A stretch of 64,000 nt of DNA. Source: Endozoicomonas sp. SCSIO W0465. Lineage in GTDB: Bacteria; Pseudomonadota; Gammaproteobacteria; Pseudomonadales; Endozoicomonadaceae. The stretch spans positions 1,838,001 to 1,902,000 of the forward strand of contig NZ_CP092417.1 of assembly GCF_023716865.1 (NCBI RefSeq), given 5' to 3'. The notes under the pieces are model-generated. The model saw nothing but the letters and a program-made list of their open reading frames with translations. It had not been told where the DNA came from and ran no database searches. A program made the translations under genes and the position numbers. The first letter of the stretch is position 1, and each line of letters begins with the position of its first letter. Shown here in pieces: positions 57,202 through 64,000 of the stretch.

Positions 57202-57829
57202 TACTTAGCACCAGCCAGCATCATTATCACTGGCCCGAACGCGGCGGGAAAGTCCAATGCTATGGATGCCGCAGCGCTTAATGTCATCATGGCGCAAACA
57301 CTGGGAATATCCCCGGCTGACACGTTTAAATTAACACCATTTTCCTTTATCCATACCCACACCGTCATTGAACCGGAAATGATTACTGGCGTTTCCAGTT
57401 TCAGCGCAGAGTCAAAACGAGCGATCAAGCTGCTGGAAAAATTACGCACATTGAAGACGGACCAGTTCAGCATTGTCTTGCTGGATGAAATTTTCAGCAA
57501 TACCAGCCCAAAGGAAGGGGAGATTGGTGCACTTGCCTATATAAAAGCTATTGGCGATTTACCCGGGACGATTGGTATTTCTTCTACTCACTACGCCAGG
57601 CTGACATTACTGGCCGATCAGTTCCCGGATACGTTTCAAAATCTTCATGTCAGCGCTGACATCAACAGTGAAGGTCGCCTGCACTATGATTATGTCCTGA
57701 AACCCGGCTTCTCAACACAGAATGTTGCCTTCCATATTCTCAAAGAGGAAGGAATCCCGGAGGACGTTCTTGATATTCTCCAGGGCTTTCTTGATGCTTC
57801 CGGGGAGGTGTCCTCCCCCCTCTGATGAC

Positions 57830-59419
57830 TTAATGCCGCTGTTTTCTGGGCCAGACCAGACTGAACCGGGCTCCTCCCAGAGGGCTGTGGCTAACCAGCG
57901 CCCGGCCCCCATGCCAGTACATAATGCGTCTGACGATTGAGAGCCCCAGACCATAGCCTCCTGACTTACGTGTTCTACTGTCATCCAGCCTGGAAAAAGC
58001 CGAAAAAACCCTTTCCCACTGCTCTTCAGGAATCCCTGCCCCATCATCATCGACATCAATACGACAGGTGTCCTGAGTGGAAGAAAAACGCACCTGAACT
58101 TTACTGTCAGCATAGCGGCAGGCATTGCCGACCAGGTTCTGTATTGCCCGATGAATATAGCGACGATCAATTTCTACAAAACGTCTGGGGTTCAGAACAT
58201 TGCAGGGAATATGCTCTATTTCAACCCGATTCTGTGATCTGAGATGTTCGCCAACCACCTGGGCCACTACTTTATCAACATCATGACGTTTCAAACTGAT
58301 GGTTGGAGTACCTTGTTCCAGGTTCGCATAGGTCAGAAACTCATCAACCAGATGATCCAGCTCCTGGATATCCTGATCCATTCCCTCTAGCTGGGCTTCC
58401 CGTTCTTCTTGTGTTCTGGCGTCAGCAATCAGATCGAGGCCGAAACGCAACCGTGCTACAGGAGTCCTTAATTCATGAGACACGCCACGAATCATCTCTT
58501 TCTGCAGGCTCAGCAGGCGTTGAATATGGTCAGCCATGGCATTAAATGCCATGGCGAGGCGACCGATCGAGTCAGCCCCCCCGACATTAACCCGTACCTC
58601 AAAGTCTCCCCGACTAAAGCGTGTAGCCGCTCTTTCCAGTTTCCGCAACCGCTTCTCCATGCCCCTGACCAGGATATAAATGGCCAGACTCAGGGAAACC
58701 AGGACGAAAAGACTCAGGGTCAGGATCAGTTTAAAGGGATAGGGGTTAAGCAATTTCAATGGACCAAGATGGAGTATCTGATCACTATCCTGCATTCGGG
58801 CATAGAGCTGGAGCGACTCATCTCTTATGTTCAACACCGTCACAATACTGCCCTGCTGCAACTGGGTGTTTTGCAGGGGGGGTAATGAAATATCTGAAGA
58901 CTGGGCAATGGACACTGGGAAACCCAGCGACTCTGTGGATCGTTGGGCCAATACGGTAACTCGCTCATCCGGAGTATAGTGGCCAAGCAGGTGTCTGAGA
59001 AAAACAATGGTACCATTGGCCATTTGTTCTGATATCTCAGCCACACGTCCCTGCAACAACCACCGATCATCAATTAACGAGGTAATAACTGCTGCCTTTT
59101 CGGTCAGCATCTGAACATCAATACCCCCTTGAGAGAGCAGCTCAATTTCTTTGGGCGTAAAGTCGGATCGCTCCAACGGCAACATGGAAAAAGGAATCGA
59201 CAGCTTTTGTCCCCACTCCCCCAGCCATTTCGGTCGTTGCGCTTCTGGCATTGATGCCAGTACTTCAGAGACCAGGCGAAAAGTACCCCGGGCCATATCT
59301 TCTCTGTACTCAGCCAGTCGAACACCATTAACAATAGTGACAACGATGCCGGAAAGCACTGAGACCAGAACCAGAGAAAACAGCAGGCCGCCATAGATTC
59401 GAAGAAAAATACTACTCAT
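57830..59419 (-). CDS. Sensor histidine kinase, RstB-like
   Basis: A 529-residue protein from ATG 59419 (MSSIFLRIYGGLLF). Two transmembrane helices (residues ~8-30 and ~235-258) enclose a periplasmic sensor domain. HAMP, the H-box SHELRTPVARLRF, N-box NLVGNACRYA, G1 DVDDDGAGIPEEQW and G2 GGYGLGLSIVRR follow. It is the closest in layout to E. coli RstB, partner of RstA; the signal is unknown. 28 nt downstream of the response-regulator gene. The end converges on the MutS-like pseudogene. Confidence 0.9.
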   Translation of the reverse strand: MSSIFLRIYGGLLFSLVLVSVLSGIVVTIVNGVRLAEYREDMARGTFRLVSEVLASMPEAQRPKWLGEWGQKLSIPFSMLPLERSDFTPKEIELLSQGGIDVQMLTEKAAVITSLIDDRWLLQGRVAEISEQMANGTIVFLRHLLGHYTPDERVTVLAQRSTESLGFPVSIAQSSDISLPPLQNTQLQQGSIVTVLNIRDESLQLYARMQDSDQILHLGPLKLLNPYPFKLILTLSLFVLVSLSLAIYILVRGMEKRLRKLERAATRFSRGDFEVRVNVGGADSIGRLAMAFNAMADHIQRLLSLQKEMIRGVSHELRTPVARLRFGLDLIADARTQEEREAQLEGMDQDIQELDHLVDEFLTYANLEQGTPTISLKRHDVDKVVAQVVGEHLRSQNRVEIEHIPCNVLNPRRFVEIDRRYIHRAIQNLVGNACRYADSKVQVRFSSTQDTCRIDVDDDGAGIPEEQWERVFSAFSRLDDSRTRKSGGYGLGLSIVRRIMYWHGGRALVSHSPLGGARFSLVWPRKQRH

Positions 59420-59447
59420 GACGTTGTGCAAGCAGCTTATTCATGTT

Positions 59448-60164
59448 TCACATGCTCTTCACAAAGAGATAACCTTTACTGCGCACGGTCTTGATCAGAC
59501 GTGGATGCATTGGGTCATCACCAATTTTGGGACGAATTCGTGAAACCCTGACGTCAATGGAACGATCCTGACCATCGTATTCAATCCCTCTTAACTGGGC
59601 AAAGATTTCTTCCCGGCTCAACACCCGGCCAGCGTTCGAACAAAGCAACCAGAGCAGATCAAACTCAGCGCTGGTGAGGTCGACACTCTTGTCATCCAAC
59701 CAGGCCTCCCGCATGGAGTTATCCACAACCAGCGCACCAAAGCGAAGGCTATTCTGCACTTGCGGCTCCTCTTCTGCTGGTGCCGCGCCCCGTCTCAGCA
59801 GGGCTCGTATACGGGCAAGTAATACTCTTGGGCGAACCGGTTTGGCAACATAGTCATCAGCTCCCATTTCCAGTCCCAGTACTTCATCAAGGTCATCGGT
59901 TCTGGCGGTCAACATCAGTATCTGGCCATGATACTGACTACGCACCCGGCGACAGATGGAAACCCCATCTTCTCCCGGCAACATCAGATCCAGTACCACC
60001 AGGTCGGGGCGTTCACTCAAAATACGCTCAACGGCCTTACCACCATCCCCTTCAACCGACACCTGAAGGCCATTATTTTCAAGATACTCACGGGTCAGGG
60101 TCGCCAGACGCTCATCATCCTCAACAATCAGGATGCGACCCGTTTCTGCATTATCCAAAGCCAT
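59448..60164 (-). CDS. OmpR-family response regulator, RstA-like
   Basis: A 238-residue protein from ATG 60164 (MALDNAETGRILIVEDDERL), with GGGGTG upstream. The receiver domain has the acidic pair (EDD), the phospho-acceptor Asp59 in VVLDLMLPGEDG, and Lys in VAKPVRPR. The C-terminal winged helix shows DLTSAEFDLLWLL and VRSKGYLF. First gene of the regulator-kinase pair. An IS1595b copy lies about 97 bp upstream and may have separated it from its native promoter. Confidence 0.92.
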   Translation of the reverse strand: MALDNAETGRILIVEDDERLATLTREYLENNGLQVSVEGDGGKAVERILSERPDLVVLDLMLPGEDGVSICRRVRSQYHGQILMLTARTDDLDEVLGLEMGADDYVAKPVRPRVLLARIRALLRRGAAPAEEEPQVQNSLRFGALVVDNSMREAWLDDKSVDLTSAEFDLLWLLCSNAGRVLSREEIFAQLRGIEYDGQDRSIDVRVSRIRPKIGDDPMHPRLIKTVRSKGYLFVKSM

Positions 60165-60261
60165 TGTTTTACACCCCAGGGTTAAAGAAGCGAAGCACTG
60201 AAGCCGTTGCTGTCTATTCAAAGCGGCTAAAATCCGGCACTTCGCTGGCAATCCAATCTTG

Positions 60262-61370
60262 GGCTAAGTTACCGTTAATGGTTGGAAGCACCAATGTTCA
60301 GTAATTCTGCTGATCAACCGGCCAACAGTTAATTTTTTTGCTGCCGTCAGTTCTCGCCTCCAGGCCAGATAATGGGGAAGGTAACGAGTTGCAACCCCTT
60401 GGAATACGCCGCCAATCCAGCGTTTTAAATGACTGTGATAAGAATTTACAGTCTGGATGTGGTAGATGCCTTCAACAACATGTTGACCTGCTGATGTCAC
60501 CAGCTCCTTGAAGACAAATCCAAGCTTGTCAGCAAGTTTTTCGTGAGCGAGGTGTGCATCCGCACAGACCGTGGCCTGTATCGATATGCGGCCATTTAAA
60601 TGCCTGCACAATTCATTAGCACTTTCGTTTTCTAATACACCGTCAACGGTATTTCGATTACGGTCCCGAGCCACCATTACCGGGACTTTTCGGGCTTTGT
60701 TGGGATCATTACCCCGCTTTCGGGTTGGCCGTGGAAGGCCTTCTCTTTGCCCTTTGAAGGATTCACGGAAAAATGTTTCATCAAGCTCAGTAATGCCACA
60801 AAGCTCTTCTGCTTGATCATTATTAATCACTTCAAGAAAGCGGTGACGCCAGCGGAACGCAGTTTTCAAGTCAATGGCATTCTCAGCAGCAGCTGGTCGC
60901 AAGACCATAGAGTGAGTCATACCTGCGAGGTACTTGTTCCATTTTTCAGGGTGCCTGAGCCTTGCCAAAGGCGTTCCACTAAAGGCGTTAAACGTTGAGT
61001 CGCAAGTCTTGCAGTGGTAGCGCTGTCGGCCATTTCGTATGCCCCAGCGACCAACGCTATGGCTTTTGCATTTGGGGCACCTGGGGTTTTCGGCAAATTG
61101 GGCAAGTATGCTCTTTTCTACGTCAGGTGTTGCATTATCGTTATTGGGTATAGATTCACTGTAAACAGGTTCAGAGTCAGTGGTTTCTACTACCTCGGTA
61201 ACCTCTATTTGAGTACTAAGGAGCGAGTTGTTAAGAATGTCTCGCTGTTCACTGGTTAATGTTGAAATGGAATCAATAAAATTCTGGAAGAGTTCAGATT
61301 GCATATCACTCCCCTACAACGTAGATTTTATGGGAGTTTAGCTGATTCAACCATTAACGGTAACTTAGCC
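60262..61370 (-). mobile_element. IS1595-like element type b, copy 4
   Basis: 1109 bp, flanked by the 9-bp duplication CCAATCTTG (60253-60261, 61371-61379), in the spacer between the rstA-like gene and nrdA. Confidence 0.95.
60264..61304 (-). CDS. IS1595-like transposase (type b, copy 4)
   Basis: 346 residues, the same sequence as copies 1 and 2. It is transcribed towards the rstA-like gene, so read-through could drive that two-component system. Confidence 0.94.
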   Translation of the reverse strand: MQSELFQNFIDSISTLTSEQRDILNNSLLSTQIEVTEVVETTDSEPVYSESIPNNDNATPDVEKSILAQFAENPRCPKCKSHSVGRWGIRNGRQRYHCKTCDSTFNAFSGTPLARLRHPEKWNKYLAGMTHSMVLRPAAAENAIDLKTAFRWRHRFLEVINNDQAEELCGITELDETFFRESFKGQREGLPRPTRKRGNDPNKARKVPVMVARDRNRNTVDGVLENESANELCRHLNGRISIQATVCADAHLAHEKLADKLGFVFKELVTSAGQHVVEGIYHIQTVNSYHSHLKRWIGGVFQGVATRYLPHYLAWRRELTAAKKLTVGRLISRITEHWCFQPLTVT

Positions 61371-61618
61371 CCAATCTTGTGTGGCCGTAGATGTTACACT
61401 ACCAACGTTTCAACGTCCTCCCCGGAACAGGAGCAGCCCCACACATTTCTGAGTCAACGTTCGGATGCCATATTATTCATTATTTTTTCTTACCAGCGTC
61501 GGACTCAGAATATTTTTTTATTTTGAGAAAACCTCAGGCTGAGCTTGCAAATTTTTCTATCTGTCTGAAAAAGTTATCCGGGAGTTAGCGGACATTAACA
61601 CCAGAAGAAATCCACAGC

Positions 61619-61627
61619 TTATCCACA
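61619..61627 (+). promoter_or_regulatory. DnaA box (perfect TTATCCACA)
   Basis: Exact match to the high-affinity DnaA box. A weaker neighbour AAATCCACA is at 61608-61616. In E. coli DnaA binds such boxes at the nrdAB promoter and couples dNTP synthesis to replication. Confidence 0.7.
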
Positions 61628-61674
61628 GTAATCCCCCGTTTTTATCGGCTTGAATTTCTCCCGGCTGCGCATTA

Positions 61675-61713
61675 TCTTGTGTATATAAACGGTCGCTACA
61701 CAATATATGGTAC
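61675..61713. promoter_or_regulatory. Candidate pair of NrdR boxes
   Basis: ACACAATATATGGTAC (61698-61713) closely follows the NrdR consensus (ACACWATATATWGTGT), and TCTTGTGTATATAAAC (61675-61690) is a weaker second site with centres about 23 bp apart, roughly two helical turns. NrdR represses ribonucleotide reductase genes when dATP is high. Confidence 0.6.
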
Positions 61714-62197
61714 CCATCGTTACTGAGCCGCATTTTTTGTATGAACATGTCCGGGAAAGACAGCATACTGAAAATGCCTCAGACAACATTAAGCAAAACA
61801 GCGGATTTGCTGTTAACGGCAGTACACAAAGGAAAAGCGGACGGTGCTCAGGGAAGCATGCACATGCAGGTTTTCAGCTTACAATCTGGTGGTTTTCTTG
61901 CGGTTTTCGCACGGTAGCCTGTCTTGCAGAGAACAACGAAGATCTGATTCACCAGGCATTCCCGGCATTATCCCGGACAGACTGACATTCATCACGACCA
62001 CTGCAGTGCAAAGCGGTTGACTATAAGGCAGTGATGGGTAGACGTTGCGGTTGTTTGCCAGCACGCGAAGTAAATACCGCCTGCTGACAGACCAAGCGGA
62101 TCATGGAAGTGTGCTGCAACGTTATTGATAGCAGCGCTTTCATCATAGCGAGCTCTGATTTTAGAGAGCTTTCATCGAATACACAGGTAAGGGCTGA

Positions 62198-64000
62198 ATG
62201 AACAAAAACATCCTGGTCACCAAACGTGACGGAGACAAGGAACAGCTGGATCTTGAGAAGATCCATAAAGTGATTACCTGGGCTGCAGAAGGTCTGGATA
62301 ACGTCTCCGTTTCCGAAGTAGAGCTTAAATCTCACATACAGTTTTACGACGGCATCAAGACCACGGATATCCATGAAACACTGATCAAATCCGCTGCCGA
62401 CCTGATTTCAGCCCAGGCACCGGACTATCAGTATCTGGCTGCCCGTCTGGCGATCTTCCACCTGCGTAAAAAGGCGTACAGTCAGTTTGAACCGCCCAGG
62501 CTGTTTAGTCATGTGGCCAAACTGGTGGAGATGAACAAGTATGATCGGCACCTCCTGACGGACTACAGCGAAGCTGAGTTCGATCAGATGGAAAGCTTCA
62601 TTGATCACAGCCGTGATATGAACTTCAGCTATGCGGCGGTCAAGCAACTTGAGGGCAAATATCTGGTACAGAACCGGGTAACCGGCGAGTACTATGAAAG
62701 CCCGCAAATATTATACATGCTCATTGGTGCCTGTCTCTTTGCTGAATACCCGAAGGAAACCCGCCTGGATTTCATTGAGCGGTTCTACCATGCGGTGTCC
62801 ACATTCAGACTATCCCTGCCAACGCCCATTATGTCCGGGGTACGCACACCTACGCGTCAGTTCAGCTCTTGTGTGCTGATTGAATGCGGGGACTCACTGG
62901 ACTCCATTAATGCCACCTCCAGCGCTATCGTTAAATACGTCAGCCAGCGTGCAGGTATCGGTATCAATGCCGGCACTATTCGCGCCCTGGGCAGTCCAAT
63001 CCGGGGAGGAGAAGCCTTTCATACCGGCTGTATCCCTTTCTACAAGCACTTCCAGACAGCAGTCAAGTCATGCTCTCAAGGGGGTGTGCGCGGGGGGGCT
63101 GCTACCCTCTTCTACCCGATCTGGCATCTTGAAGTTGAAAACCTGCTGGTGCTGAAAAACAACCGGGGGGTTGATGATAACCGCGTTCGACACCTGGACT
63201 ATGGCGTGCAGTTTAACAAGCTGATGTACCAGCGCCTGATCGAAGGCGGCAATATCACCCTCTTTTCTCCCAGTGATGTTCCGGGGCTTTATGATGCGTT
63301 CTTTGCCGATCAGGAAACGTTTGAAAGACTTTATAAGCAATATGAGCAGGACAGTAGCATCCGCAAGACGACGCTGAAGGCGATTGAACTTTTTTCACTG
63401 TTCGCTTCCGAGCGGGCCAGCACCGGGCGAATCTATCTGCAAAACGTCGATCACTGTAATACCCACAGCCCATTTGACCCTGCAGTAGCCCCGGTTCGCC
63501 AGAGTAACCTGTGCCTGGAGATTGCCCTGCCAACCAGGCCCCTGACCCATATCCATGATGAAGAGGGCGAGATTGCCCTTTGCACGCTGGCCGCATTCAA
63601 CCTGGGTACCCTGAAGGATCTTGATGAACTGGAAGAGTTGTCTGAACTGATTGTTCGTGCGCTTGACAGCCTGCTGGACTACCAGGACTACCCGGTTCCT
63701 GCCGCCTACAATTCGACCATGGGGCGACGTCCCCTGGGAGTTGGCGTCATCAACTTCGCCAACTACCTGGCCAAAAACAACGTCCGGTACTCAGATGGTT
63801 CTGCCAACGGCCTGACCCACCGCACTTTTGAGGCCATACAATACTACCTGTTGAAAGCCTCAAACAAGCTGGCCAGAGAGAAAGGAAGCTGCTCCAAGTT
63901 CAACGAGACCACGTATGCTAACGGTATCTTGCCTATCGATACCTACAAGCGTGATCTCGATTCAGTTTGTGACGAGTCCCTGCACCTTGACTGGGAAGGT
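62198..64000 (+). CDS. nrdA: Class Ia ribonucleotide reductase alpha subunit (partial, runs off window)
   Basis: The open frame from ATG 62198 (MNKNILVTKRDGDKEQLDLE) to the window end gives 601 residues without a stop; the family is about 750-760 long. An N-terminal ATP-cone (residues 5-95) senses dATP/ATP. Catalytic features: Cys in RQFSSCVLIECGDSLDS (E. coli Cys225 region), the finger-loop SNLCLEIALPT with Cys439 and Glu441 equivalents, and its partner Asn. The enzyme reduces NDPs to dNDPs with the NrdB radical subunit, expected just downstream. AAGGG precedes the start. Regulated probably by DnaA and NrdR. Confidence 0.96.
   Translation, partial: MNKNILVTKRDGDKEQLDLEKIHKVITWAAEGLDNVSVSEVELKSHIQFYDGIKTTDIHETLIKSAADLISAQAPDYQYLAARLAIFHLRKKAYSQFEPPRLFSHVAKLVEMNKYDRHLLTDYSEAEFDQMESFIDHSRDMNFSYAAVKQLEGKYLVQNRVTGEYYESPQILYMLIGACLFAEYPKETRLDFIERFYHAVSTFRLSLPTPIMSGVRTPTRQFSSCVLIECGDSLDSINATSSAIVKYVSQRAGIGINAGTIRALGSPIRGGEAFHTGCIPFYKHFQTAVKSCSQGGVRGGAATLFYPIWHLEVENLLVLKNNRGVDDNRVRHLDYGVQFNKLMYQRLIEGGNITLFSPSDVPGLYDAFFADQETFERLYKQYEQDSSIRKTTLKAIELFSLFASERASTGRIYLQNVDHCNTHSPFDPAVAPVRQSNLCLEIALPTRPLTHIHDEEGEIALCTLAAFNLGTLKDLDELEELSELIVRALDSLLDYQDYPVPAAYNSTMGRRPLGVGVINFANYLAKNNVRYSDGSANGLTHRTFEAIQYYLLKASNKLAREKGSCSKFNETTYANGILPIDTYKRDLDSVCDESLHLDWEG

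Larger units (their letters stand above)
53420..57825 (+). pseudogene. MutS-like ATPase with signal/TM segments, broken by two IS
   Basis: Pieces: 53420-53622, 54741-56026 and 57204-57825, about 700 residues. Piece 1 (MKLLYPDDH...) has a hydrophobic segment HYLTFLLITTITASLYA, signal-peptide or anchor-like. Piece 2 has a MutS core/lever-like region (MLANLLISPITEVEILQQRQ) and a second hydrophobic segment (TLGSFVVLQMIAIYQSY). Piece 3 is the MutS ATPase domain: Walker A TGPNAAGKS, Walker B IVLLDEIFSN and SSTHY. The mismatch-recognition domain is absent. Pieces 1 and 2 rejoin in frame on precise excision; pieces 2 and 3 are out of phase by one base even then. The stop is 5 nt from the convergent rstB-like gene. 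Confidence 0.75.
61371..62197. other. Long intergenic region upstream of nrdA
   Basis: About 830 bases with no convincing gene. It contains a perfect DnaA box, NrdR-like boxes and a long leader (about 480 nt from the NrdR-like boxes to the nrdA start). Confidence 0.5.

Noticed and set aside
61299..61985. Small ORFs in the nrdA upstream region
   Set aside because: They overlap the IS end, DnaA box and NrdR-like boxes and show no family resemblance.

Overview
The window looks like the chromosome of a gammaproteobacterium resembling host-associated Oceanospirillales (Endozoicomonas-like). This placement is an inference. It rests on the gene complement (yeaG-yeaH-ycgB, glnK-amtB, ubiK-comM, rstAB-like, nrdA), on several secreted lectin-like genes, and on a very heavy insertion-sequence (IS) load. 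By direct boundary mapping, roughly 27 kb of the 64 kb is mobile DNA, and many old genes are broken. That is the pattern of a genome in an IS-expansion or erosion phase, as seen in symbionts.

Layout. 0-5.9 kb: end of a TolC-type gene, a small CcdA-like ORF, and the stress operon prkA(yeaG)-yeaH-ycgB. 6.1-9.2 kb: recX split in its fifth codon by an IS21-family element. 9.5-15.4 kb: a short helical protein, then an AT-rich island of secreted proteins. These are a two-repeat MVL-type lectin, a 377-aa secreted protein of unknown fold, a LecB/PA-IIL-like calcium lectin, a frameshifted ricin-B lectin, a repeat-containing membrane protein and a SnoaL-like protein. 15.5-22.7 kb: IS elements (IS5/ISNCY-like, IS4 carrying an IS1595, an IS630 remnant, IS66). 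20.8-31.5 kb: a decayed prophage or integrative element with a repressor interrupted by IS66, a Vut_1 membrane protein, a possible excisionase-like protein, and a tyrosine integrase split by a four-layer IS nest. 32.2 kb: tRNA-Arg(CCG). 32.5-40.7 kb: an unassigned IS and a second four-layer nest rooted in IS1182. 41-43.3 kb: a large effector-like gene broken at two 7-nt homopolymers. 43.3-45.1 kb: a MITE and an IS1595-like element. 45.1-50.6 kb: amtB, glnK, an MBL-fold hydrolase, ubiK and comM. 50.7-57.8 kb: a repeat-rich C-terminally anchored protein and a MutS-like ATPase with membrane segments, broken by two IS. 57.8-60.2 kb: rstBA-like two-component system. 61.4-64 kb: nrdA promoter region (DnaA box, NrdR-like boxes) and the 5' part of nrdA.

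Most notable: (1) the lectin/secreted-protein island; (2) the MutS-like ATPase with signal/TM segments; (3) four copies of one 1109-bp IS1595-like element, all with 9-bp target duplications, plus a 256-bp MITE with matching ends and its own 9-bp duplication; (4) two cases (recX, phage repressor) where an IS inserted within the first five codons and the IS end supplies a new in-frame start; (5) fully reconstructable IS-in-IS-in-IS nests with intact target duplications.
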